From NCBI GenBank assembly GCA_023415725.1, contig JAEZJR010000212.1, positions 1 through 22,940 on the forward strand: a stretch of DNA of 22,940 nt. Direction: 5' to 3'. Shown here one piece after another: positions 5,995-12,307 of the stretch; position 1 is the first letter of the stretch; each line of letters begins with the position of its first letter. The position numbers were made by a program, and so were the translations under genes. The DNA comes from Acidobacteriota bacterium. Lineage in GTDB: Bacteria > Acidobacteriota > Blastocatellia > Pyrinomonadales > Pyrinomonadaceae. A model generated the notes under the pieces. It had not been told where the DNA came from. It saw only the letters and a list, made by a program, of their open reading frames with translations, and made no database searches.

Positions 5995-7545
5995 ATGGAA
6001 GATATCCTCGAAACAGCACCCTGCGGGTTCCTCACCTTCTCCGATGACGGAAAGATAGAGCGAGCCAACGCGACGCTTTACCGGATGCTCGGTTATTCGA
6101 AAGGCGAACTCGTCGGGCGCCCTTTCGATCGCATTCTCCCGCTCGCAGCACGCATTTTTTATCAAACTCACTTCTTCCCTCTGCTCAAACTGCACGGCAG
6201 GGCCGACGAGGTTTACCTCACGCTCCGCGACAAAGACGGCATCGACCACCCGACGCTCCTCAACGCCGCACGGCGTGAGAGCGACGGCCGGACCGTTTAC
6301 GATTGCGTCTTTATCGAGATGAAGGAGCGGAGCGAGTACGAGGCCGCGATACTCTCCGCGAAAAAAGAGGCAGAAGAAGCGATCAGGGCGAAGGACCAGT
6401 TCGTCGCAGCCGTTTCGCACGAACTGCGCACGCCGCTTCACGCCGTGATCGGCTGGGTCCATCTTCTCCGCAGCCGCCCGCAGGAACCGGAAGTCGTCGA
6501 GAAAGGGGTAGGCGCGATCGAGCGAAGCGCAAATTCCCTGAAGTGCCTCATCGAGGACCTGATCGACCTCTCGAGGATCAATTCCGGCAAGATGCGCATC
6601 AATGTAGACCGTGTCGACGTTGATGCAGTTGTCGACTCCGCTTTGGACATCGTCCGCCCGTCCGCGGACGCCAAATCGATCACGCTGGAGCGCACGGTCG
6701 ACCCGAAGGCCGGCCCGGTCTCCGGCGATATGGAGCGGCTCCAGCAGGTCATCTGGAACCTACTCTCAAACGCCATCAAGTTCACGCCAAAGGGAGGGCT
6801 CGTCAGCGTGAACCTCACTCGCGTTAATTCCACCGTCCAGATCGCGGTCACAGATACCGGTCAGGGCATCGCCCCGGACTTCTTACCTTACGTGTTCGAT
6901 CGATTCAGGCAGGGCGAGACGCGGCCTACCGGCCGCGCAGGGGGACTCGGGCTCGGCATGGCGATCACCAAACACCTCGTCGAGCTCCACGGCGGAACGA
7001 TCCGGGCCGAGAGCGCCGGCGAGGGCAAGGGTTCGACCTTCACGGTCCTCCTGCCGGCGATGACCGTCCACCGGTCCGAACCGTTCCTCGCCTCCGCGAT
7101 CGACCGCTACGACGGCCGCCCCGGCACGGGCGAGCTTGGCGGTTTGGAAGGCGTTTGGGTGCTCGTCGTCGAGGACGACGCCCAGGCACGCTCGATGCTC
7201 ACGACCGTTCTCGAGCATGCGGGAGCTCAGGTGATCGCTGCCGCCGGTGTAAAGGAAGGGCTGGACCAGTTCCGCAAATATCGCCCCCACGTCATCCTCA
7301 GCGATATCGAGCTGCGCGACGGCGACGGTTACTCGTTCATCGGCGACGTCCGCTCCATCGAGGGCCCCGGCGTCGACCCCGCACCTGCGATCGCTTTGAC
7401 CGCCGTCGCCGGCCACAACGAACGCGTCCGTGCCCTCGCCGCCGGCTTCAACATGCACATCCCCAAACCGGTCGAGCCGATCGAACTGATCCTCGCCATC
7501 TCCAGCCTCTACAACCCCGCCCGCCTCATCGCCGGTGCGTCTTGA
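5995..7545 (+). CDS. PAS hybrid histidine kinase with C-terminal receiver
   Basis: The 516-residue protein is soluble. A PAS domain spans about residues 1-110, with an ILPLAARIFYQTHFFPLLKLHG stretch typical of PAS domains paired with RsbQ. A short coiled coil (113-133) leads to a HisKA domain with phospho-acceptor His142 in SHELRTPLHAVIGW. The HATPase domain shows the N box NLLSNAIKF (Asn259), DTGQG (Asp287) and GLGLGMAITK. A receiver at 387-505 has acidic residues 393-395, phospho-acceptor Asp437, Thr469 and Lys491, so all key residues look intact. There is no DNA-binding output, so an external phosphotransfer partner or response regulator is needed. Its place 21 bases after the RsbQ-like gene implies a bipartite sensor in which the PAS domain reads the hydrolase product. 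The composite repeat begins on the last base of its stop codon. Confidence 0.9.
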   Translation: MEDILETAPCGFLTFSDDGKIERANATLYRMLGYSKGELVGRPFDRILPLAARIFYQTHFFPLLKLHGRADEVYLTLRDKDGIDHPTLLNAARRESDGRTVYDCVFIEMKERSEYEAAILSAKKEAEEAIRAKDQFVAAVSHELRTPLHAVIGWVHLLRSRPQEPEVVEKGVGAIERSANSLKCLIEDLIDLSRINSGKMRINVDRVDVDAVVDSALDIVRPSADAKSITLERTVDPKAGPVSGDMERLQQVIWNLLSNAIKFTPKGGLVSVNLTRVNSTVQIAVTDTGQGIAPDFLPYVFDRFRQGETRPTGRAGGLGLGMAITKHLVELHGGTIRAESAGEGKGSTFTVLLPAMTVHRSEPFLASAIDRYDGRPGTGELGGLEGVWVLVVEDDAQARSMLTTVLEHAGAQVIAAAGVKEGLDQFRKYRPHVILSDIELRDGDGYSFIGDVRSIEGPGVDPAPAIALTAVAGHNERVRALAAGFNMHIPKPVEPIELILAISSLYNPARLIAGAS

Positions 7546-7690
7546 GTCAGAACCGCCCCAAGTATGGGGCGGGACGCGTAGCGTTCCTCGGCCGTCATAA
7601 CATTCCCAAATGATCTGTCTGCAAATCACGCGAGTGAACGCGAATCTCCTTGAGATCCTTTTCGTGCCTTTTCGCGTCCTTTCGCGGGCC
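7545..7690. repeat. Composite intergenic repeat, copy 2
   Basis: The parts appear in the same order as at 3043-3193. AGTCAG starts on the last base of the kinase stop codon. It is followed by the hairpin CCGCCCCA-agta-TGGGGCGG (7553-7572), a CGCGTAGCG word, a spacer, and an imperfect hairpin (about 7621-7690) ending in TTTTCGTG, CTTTTCGCG and CTTTCGCGGG words. The spacer sequence differs from copy 1, while the ends and both hairpins are conserved. Confidence 0.85.
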
Positions 7691-7705
7691 AGCCGTTTTC
7701 ATCTT

Positions 7706-7865
7706 TCCGGGTCCTCCGCGTGCATTCCGTGGTTGAATTCTTCCTCCTCCTCGTCATCTTCGTCTTCTTTTCCTGTGGTTTAGAGCTCGACCCACAGAAC
7801 AAGAAGAATTGGAAGGACCGATCTGAACCACGGAAATCACAGAAAGCACGGAAAGAGCACAGAAG
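7706..7865. repeat. Pair of periodic-word half-elements (CACGGAA type), outward arrangement
   Basis: TTCCGTGGTT (7725-7734) and AACCACGGAA (7826-7835) are perfect inverse copies. Outside each lie 9-nt words such as ATCACAGAA, AGCACGGAA and, on the other strand, TGCACGCGG. Unlike the other elements, the CCAC ends face inward, so this may be the right arm of one element next to the left arm of another. The 91 bases between them hold no recognisable gene. Confidence 0.6.
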
Positions 7866-7962
7866 CCAAGGATCGCGGCGAACAGCAAAACCCCATCCAA
7901 CGCCACTATCTCACCTATCTCACCACTTCCGCCGCGAAAAGCTATGTTCCCCGCTAAAGTCG

Positions 7963-8025
7963 AAAATGGTCAGCCGAAAATGGTGAATTCGGCTGACCAT
8001 TTTGAGCACTCCGGCTGACCATTTT
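7963..8025. repeat. Three-copy 14-16 nt motif upstream of rpmE
   Basis: AAAATGGTCAGCCGAA (7963-7978) and its perfect inverse copy (7988-8003) form a 16-bp stem with a 9-base loop. A third copy, CGGCTGACCATTTT (8012-8025), follows in the orientation of the right arm, with extra T residues. The third copy lets the left arm pair with either of two partners. It lies about 115 bases before the candidate rpmE promoter. It could be a terminator for rightward transcription or a protein-binding cluster. Confidence 0.75.
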
Positions 8026-8139
8026 TTCCACAGGCCCGAAATTGTGCATACTCCGACATGGCCGGGATTACTTGAGCTCTTCGAAGTGGCCGCCTACGCA
8101 CGGGAATGGAAGTTGGTCACCCCCGGCCCACCGGGTTCC

Positions 8140-8168
8140 TTGACCAAATTCCCGCTTTACGGTATCCT
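8140..8168 (+). promoter_or_regulatory. Candidate sigma-70-type promoter of rpmE
   Basis: TTGACC (8140-8145) and TATCCT (8163-8168) are separated by 17 bases, and the expected transcript start near 8175 leaves a leader of about 42 bases before the rpmE ATG. Matches are 5/6 and 4/6 to the usual hexamers. This is inferred from sequence only. Confidence 0.45.
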
Positions 8169-8216
8169 TGACGTTTGTCTCTGTAAGGGATTTTCAACAA
8201 GGGGTTACACAAAGCA

Positions 8217-8435
8217 ATGAAAGCAGAAATTCATCCTAAGTACGAAGAGATCAACGTAGTTTGCGCCTGCGGGCACTCGTTCAAGACGCGGTCAACACTG
8301 GGCGAAGAGCTCCACGTCGAAATTTGTTCCGACTGCCACCCGTTCTTCACCGGCAAGCAGAAACTGGTCGACACAGCCGGCCGCGTGGACCGCTTTAATA
8401 AGCGCTACGCCCGCGGAGCCAAGGCTTCGCAGTAG
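8217..8435 (+). CDS. rpmE: 50S ribosomal protein L31 (zinc-binding form)
   Basis: The 72-residue protein begins MKAEIHPKYEEINVVCACGH and carries Cys16, Cys18, Cys37 and Cys40 (CAC...CSDC), the four-cysteine set of the zinc-binding L31 type, followed by HPFFTGKQKLVDTAGRVDRFNKRY, which is diagnostic for L31. It is a peripheral large-subunit protein near the central protuberance. Zinc-binding L31 is often replaced by a cysteine-free paralogue under zinc shortage in other bacteria; no paralogue is in this window. It starts a rightward block with DUF421, DUF1385 and prfA. A TTGACC-17-TATCCT promoter candidate precedes it, and a three-copy inverted motif lies further upstream. The ribosome site AAGGGG is 12 bases before the ATG, so it is rather distant. 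Confidence 0.95.
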   Translation: MKAEIHPKYEEINVVCACGHSFKTRSTLGEELHVEICSDCHPFFTGKQKLVDTAGRVDRFNKRYARGAKASQ

Positions 8436-8456
8436 GACAGGCTTTCCGGCCTGTCC
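8435..8456 (+). terminator. Hairpin directly after rpmE
   Basis: GGACAGGC-TTTCCG-GCCTGTCC forms an 8-bp stem beginning on the last base of the rpmE stop codon. There is no T-run, so it may be a processing or mRNA-stabilising hairpin and not a terminator. Its core is shared with the hairpin inside the methyltransferase gene at 1944-1964. Confidence 0.4.
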
Positions 8457-8530
8457 CCGCTAATGGTGAGAACACTTAGCCGTTATTAGCTGAACACAAC
8501 CTGACGCCGACCTTTTGGCGCCGTTAGTTA

Positions 8531-8560
8531 GGGGTGCGGGATTCTTCCCGATTCGCCCCC
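8531..8560 (+). other. Bulged GC hairpin upstream of the DUF421 gene
   Basis: CGGGA-TTCT-TCCCG forms a core stem extended by GGGG and CCCC across small bulges. It lies about 40 bases before the DUF421 start, in the 166-base gap after rpmE. It may terminate rpmE transcripts or shape the DUF421 leader. No clear promoter was seen between it and the gene. Confidence 0.35.
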
Positions 8561-8601
8561 GACAGGTGAAAAAAGGCCGGCGTTAGTGCTTTAAATACTG
8601 G

Positions 8602-9144
8602 ATGGAGTCCCTTTTCAACATCGACTGGCAGCAGATGTTCGTCCCCGATCAATCTCTGCTCTCGATGGTGATCCGCGGTACTATAATGTACCTGGCGATG
8701 TTCACGCTGCTGCGTGTTTTCCGCCGCCAGGCCGGGTCCGTCAGCATCGCCGACCTCCTGCTGATCGTCATCATCGCAGACGCCTCCCAAAACGGTATGG
8801 CGGGCGATTCGAAATCGGTCACGGAGGCAGTGGTACTGATCGGGGTCATCATATTCTGGGACTATTTCATTGACTGGCTTGGGTTTAAGTCCGAAGTGTT
8901 GTCGAAAGTGCTCGAACCGCAGCCGGTCCTCCTCGTCAAGAACGGGCGGATGATCCGCCGGAACATGAACAAGGAACTGATCACCGAGGACGAGATCCAG
9001 ACCCACCTCCGCCAGCAAGGCATCGAGGACATCAGCGAGGTGAAGGAGATGCATCTGGAAGCTGACGGCGAATTCAGCATCATCAAACAGTCCGGGGAAC
9101 CCAAACAACAGGGCAACGATAAAGACAAAGGAGCCGTCAGTTAG
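8602..9144 (+). CDS. DUF421 (YetF-like) membrane protein
   Basis: The 180-residue protein has three hydrophobic helices at about 20-40, 47-63 and 73-93, the second within SVSIADLLLIVIIADASQNG, a hallmark stretch of DUF421. A soluble C-terminal domain follows (about 100-165) with QPVLLVKNGRMIRRNMNKELITEDEIQTHLRQQGI, also typical. The tail is hydrophilic and Lys/Asp-rich. It is an inner-membrane protein with the soluble domain probably in the cytoplasm. Its biochemical role is not established; Bacillus homologues are linked to spores and envelope functions. The stop codon TAG shares its last base with the GTG start of the DUF1385 gene, so the two are very likely translated together. Confidence 0.85.
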   Translation: MESLFNIDWQQMFVPDQSLLSMVIRGTIMYLAMFTLLRVFRRQAGSVSIADLLLIVIIADASQNGMAGDSKSVTEAVVLIGVIIFWDYFIDWLGFKSEVLSKVLEPQPVLLVKNGRMIRRNMNKELITEDEIQTHLRQQGIEDISEVKEMHLEADGEFSIIKQSGEPKQQGNDKDKGAVS

Positions 9145-10292
9145 TGCGTATGGAAAAGCGTCGATCGCTCGGAAAACTCAAGATCCTCAACACATTCCTC
9201 GCATTGGAACGCGACCTCATCGTCGGCGGCCAGGCCGTCGTCGAGGGCGTGATGATGCGTACCCCCTCGGCCTACGCCATCGCCTGCCGCAAATCTGACG
9301 GCGAGATCGTCACCACGGCCGAGCGGCTTCCCAAATGGAGCGATAAATACAAATGGCTCGCATGGCCTGTTCTCCGCGGCGGAGCAACGCTGATCCAGTC
9401 GATGGGGCTCGGCATCAAGGCCCTGAACTTCTCCGCCAAGATCTACGAGGACGACCTTGAAGCCCAAAAAGAAAGGGCGAAAGCGACCGAACTGCGCACC
9501 GAACCGGTCCTCGTCGAGGGGACCACTGACGAAGATTTCACGAAGGCACCTGTAAAGGTCCTGATGCCCGAGGAACCTGCGAAAAAAGAGAAAAAGAGCG
9601 GCGGCCTGGGCCCGGCGTTGTCGATCATCCTGGCGCTAGGGTTCAACATACTGCTCTTCATCGTCGCCCCGCTGCTCGTCACCAACGTCGGTTTCATCGC
9701 CGCCGGATGGGCCGACGCTCCGTTCATCCCGGCCGAAGCGTCGTGGTGGCAGCAGATCGTCGCCTACACATGGGAGATCAAGCCGCATTCGTGGGTAGCG
9801 TTCAACCTCGCGGACGGGCTCGTCAGGATGGTCTTCTTCATCATCATGATCGTCTCGATGTCATATTTGCGGGACATCCGCCGGGTTTTCGAGTACCACG
9901 GAGCCGAGCATAAGACCGTTTTCACGTGGGAAAAGGGCCTCGACCTTACCGTCGATAACGCCCGCCCGCAGCGCCGCCAGCACCCGCGATGCGGAACGTC
10001 ATTCCTGATGGTCGTGATGCTGGTCGCGATCGTGCTCTTTTCGGTGATCAAGTTCGACGCCATGTGGATGAACCTGGTGGTTCGAATCGCCCTCATGCCG
10101 CTCGTCGCGGGCCTTTCGTACGAGGTGATCCGCTACGCCGCGAAACGTGAATCCGGCTGGGTCTTCAAGCTCTTCACGCTCCCCGGCATCTGGCTCCAGA
10201 ACATCACCACCCAGGAACCCGACGCCGAACAACTCGAAGTCGCCATCCGCGCCCTCGACGAATCGCTAAAGCTTGAGCCTGTTACCACTTAA
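9144..10292 (+). CDS. DUF1385 family membrane protein
   Basis: The 382-residue protein starts at a GTG that overlaps the preceding stop, with GGAG ten bases upstream; ATG at 9150 is the alternative. The family signature GGQAVVEGVMMRTPSAYA begins at residue 28. A charged linker (about 102-152) precedes hydrophobic segments at about 158-188, 220-241, 284-303 and 309-327. YHGAEHKTVF (251-260) and HPRCGTSF (280-287) hold conserved His and Cys residues of unknown role, and LPGIWLQNITTQEPDAEQLEVAI is the usual C-terminal signature. DUF1385 genes commonly sit beside rpmE and prfA, as here, hinting at a link with translation or membrane homeostasis that has not been defined. It is an inner-membrane protein. 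The charged linker may be a clade-specific insertion. Confidence 0.9.
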   Translation: MRMEKRRSLGKLKILNTFLALERDLIVGGQAVVEGVMMRTPSAYAIACRKSDGEIVTTAERLPKWSDKYKWLAWPVLRGGATLIQSMGLGIKALNFSAKIYEDDLEAQKERAKATELRTEPVLVEGTTDEDFTKAPVKVLMPEEPAKKEKKSGGLGPALSIILALGFNILLFIVAPLLVTNVGFIAAGWADAPFIPAEASWWQQIVAYTWEIKPHSWVAFNLADGLVRMVFFIIMIVSMSYLRDIRRVFEYHGAEHKTVFTWEKGLDLTVDNARPQRRQHPRCGTSFLMVVMLVAIVLFSVIKFDAMWMNLVVRIALMPLVAGLSYEVIRYAAKRESGWVFKLFTLPGIWLQNITTQEPDAEQLEVAIRALDESLKLEPVTT

Positions 10293-10303
10293 AAGTTTTT
10301 GCA

Positions 10304-10375
10304 ACCACAGAGAACACAGAGCTCACCGAGCCGTTTTGAAATTAGGAACTCCGTGCCCTCTGTGTTCTCTGTGGT
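10304..10375. repeat. Periodic-word hairpin element (CACAGAG type) before prfA
   Basis: ACCACAGAGAACACAGAG (10304-10321) and its perfect inverse copy (10358-10375) form an 18-bp stem. Each arm is two 9-nt words ending in CACAGAG, and a third, weaker word on each side (CTCACCGAG and GGCACGGAG) extends the pairing. The element starts 12 bases after the DUF1385 stop and ends nine bases before the prfA ATG. Its last bases overlap the GGTGA that serves as ribosome site. Confidence 0.85.
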
Positions 10376-10384
10376 GAATTTCTT

Positions 10385-11461
10385 ATGTTCGAAAAGCTAG
10401 CACAGATCGAAAGATCATACGAAGACCTCACCGCGCAGGTCTCTTCGCCTGAGATCATGTCCGACATGAAGGCCTACGCGAAGACGATGAAACAGCATCG
10501 CTCGCTTGGGGAGATTGTCGAAAAATACCGCGAAGTAAAGAAACTGCAGGAAGGCCTCGCCGGCGCCCGCGAACTCCTGGACGCCGCCGACGACGACGAA
10601 ATGCGCGAGATGGCACAAGCCGAGATCGACGAGATCGAGGCCAAACTCCCCGAGGCTGAAGAAGCCCTCAAAGTACTCCTCCTGCCGAAAGACCCTAATG
10701 ACGAAAAAAACGTAATCCTCGAGATTCGCGCCGGCACCGGCGGCGACGAGGCCACGCTTTTTGCAGGGGAAATGCTGCGTATGTACGCCCGCTACGCCGA
10801 ACGACTGGGCTGGAAGTTCGAGATCATGGAGGTCGCCGAAACTGGCGTCGGCGGTATAAAGGAAGCCATTGCGATGGTAGAGGGCGATGCCGTCTACTCG
10901 AAGCTCCGTTACGAATCCGGCGTACACCGTGTCCAGCGCGTGCCGCAGACGGAAACGCAAGGCCGCATTCACACCTCCGCTGTTACCGTCGCGGTGCTCC
11001 CTGAAGCGGAAGAAGTAGATATTCAGATCAATCAAAACGATCTGCGCATTGACACATTCTGCTCATCCGGACCGGGCGGACAGTCAGTGAACACTACCTA
11101 CTCCGCCGTCCGCATCACCCACCTACCCACCGGACTGGTCGTATCGATGCAGGACGAGAAATCGCAGATCAAGAACCGCGAAAAGGCCATGAGGGTCCTC
11201 CGCGCTCGTTTGCAGGAGATCGAAGAACAAAAGCAGCATGATGCCTTGTCGGCCGAACGGAAATCGATGGTCGGCAGCGGCGACCGTTCTGAAAAGATCC
11301 GCACATACAACTTCAAGGAGAACCGTGTCACCGATCACCGCATCGGCATGACCGTTCACCAACTCGACCTCGTAATGGAAGGAGCTCTCGACGAATTCGT
11401 CGAAGCCTTGCGCACCCATTACCAGACCGAGAAGTTGAAGGCCGAGACGGTCGCGGCTTGA
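10385..11461 (+). CDS. prfA: Peptide chain release factor 1 (RF1)
   Basis: The 358-residue protein is of normal length for RF1. It has an N-terminal coiled-coil domain (1-95), the ILEIRAGTGGDEA motif, the codon-recognition tripeptide Pro187-Gln-Thr189 in HRVQRVPQTETQGRIHTSA, and the catalytic GGQ at 231-233 in SSGPGGQSVNTTYSAVRITH. A P-x-T tripeptide marks RF1 (UAA/UAG), while RF2 carries SPF. It releases the finished peptide at the ribosome. prmC, the enzyme that methylates the GGQ glutamine and often follows prfA, is not next to it here; a histidine phosphatase follows instead. The ribosome site GGTGA is partly inside the right arm of the 10304-10375 hairpin, so translation could be modulated by that structure. 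Confidence 0.97.
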   Translation: MFEKLAQIERSYEDLTAQVSSPEIMSDMKAYAKTMKQHRSLGEIVEKYREVKKLQEGLAGARELLDAADDDEMREMAQAEIDEIEAKLPEAEEALKVLLLPKDPNDEKNVILEIRAGTGGDEATLFAGEMLRMYARYAERLGWKFEIMEVAETGVGGIKEAIAMVEGDAVYSKLRYESGVHRVQRVPQTETQGRIHTSAVTVAVLPEAEEVDIQINQNDLRIDTFCSSGPGGQSVNTTYSAVRITHLPTGLVVSMQDEKSQIKNREKAMRVLRARLQEIEEQKQHDALSAERKSMVGSGDRSEKIRTYNFKENRVTDHRIGMTVHQLDLVMEGALDEFVEALRTHYQTEKLKAETVAA

Positions 11462-11511
11462 TTCCGCACCCGGATTTCCCCTAAGTCCCTGTTAGCATTT
11501 AAGATAGACCC

Positions 11512-12168
11512 GTGCCGGTTACGAAGCTCTTTCTGGTTAGACACGGTCAATCCGCCGGGAACGCCGAGGGGCGTTTCGGCGGGCACGGGCCTACGCCGCT
11601 GTCGGAACTCGGCAAGACGCAGGCACAGTTGACCGCTGAGGCCCTGGCAAAAGAGAAGATCAACGCGATCTATTCGAGCGATCTTTACAGGGCCGTCCAG
11701 ACCGCCGAGCCCCTTTCTCGATTAACGGGGATCCCTATACACACAAAAAGCGCGTTCCGCGAACGCAACGTTGGCGTGCTTGAGGGGCTGACCTTCGATG
11801 AGTCTAAAGTCAATCACCCCAAGGACTACTACGCGCTCGTCAACCGCAATTACCACCACGTTATCACTCGCGGTGAGAGCTATCGCCAGCTCGTTCGCCG
11901 GGCGATGACAGAGCTTTGGGATATCCTGCGTAAACATCAGGGCGAGCGCATCGCCGTGTTCTCGCACACCGGCGCTATCTGCTTCATGACGCTGCATTTG
12001 ATGGGCGCGATCCGCCGCGACACGAAGCAAACACCGTGGTTGATCACCTCGAATTGCGGAATCAACCGATTCGAGATCCGGGGCAGAAATAACGTCCGCG
12101 TGCTCGCTTTGAACGACACCCGCCACCTTCGCGACATCACAGGCAACGACTCCTTCGCCGCTCGTTGA
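11512..12168 (+). CDS. Histidine phosphatase family (phosphoglycerate mutase-like) protein
   Basis: The 218-residue protein starts at GTG and carries the phosphatase motif LVRHGQSAGN with Arg10 and the phospho-acceptor His11, then SSDLYRAVQTAEP with Arg60, the FRERNVGVLEG acid region (Glu84), and FSHTG with His152. All core residues of branch 1 are present. Members include cofactor-dependent phosphoglycerate mutases, alpha-ribazole and broad-spectrum phosphatases, and fructose-bisphosphatase-like enzymes; the short length argues against glycolytic PGM and for a phosphatase. The substrate is unknown. It lies 50 bases after prfA and may share its transcript. It is probably cytoplasmic. Confidence 0.88.
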   Translation: MPVTKLFLVRHGQSAGNAEGRFGGHGPTPLSELGKTQAQLTAEALAKEKINAIYSSDLYRAVQTAEPLSRLTGIPIHTKSAFRERNVGVLEGLTFDESKVNHPKDYYALVNRNYHHVITRGESYRQLVRRAMTELWDILRKHQGERIAVFSHTGAICFMTLHLMGAIRRDTKQTPWLITSNCGINRFEIRGRNNVRVLALNDTRHLRDITGNDSFAAR

Positions 12169-12173
12169 AGAGC

Positions 12174-12222
12174 GCGTCTCAATCGCGTCCCACATCGTGT
12201 CTCAACTCGTCTCAGTTCGTGC
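12174..12222. repeat. Degenerate 10-12 nt tandem repeat (GCGTCTCA-like)
   Basis: After the phosphatase stop the words GCGTCTCAATC, GCGTCCCACATC, GTGTCTCAACTC, GTCTCAGTTC follow one another. No hairpin or gene is evident. It may be a decayed repeat or coincidental; it lies just upstream of the promoter of the TPR gene. Confidence 0.4.
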
Positions 12223-12227
12223 TTTTC

Positions 12228-12256
12228 TTGACATTGGTCCCAATTTCTAAAACAAT
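12228..12256 (+). promoter_or_regulatory. Candidate sigma-70-type promoter of the TPR protein gene
   Basis: A perfect TTGACA (12228-12233) lies 17 bases before AACAAT (12251-12256, 4/6 to TATAAT). The predicted start near 12263 leaves a leader of about 45 bases ending in GTGAGG before the ATG at 12308. Confidence 0.5.
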
Positions 12257-12307
12257 TCCCACACGTTACTAGTTCCCTTCTGCTTATTGTAATTTCGTGA
12301 GGTTTTT

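Noticed and set aside
7720..7986. Open frame of 88 codons with a hydrophobic start and Lys/Arg-rich end
   Set aside because: It runs across the periodic-word half-elements and their loop, so its sequence is explained by repeats; no ribosome site is seen.
8002..8220. Open frame of 72 codons just before rpmE
   Set aside because: It begins inside the three-copy inverted motif, covers the likely rpmE promoter and has no family resemblance.
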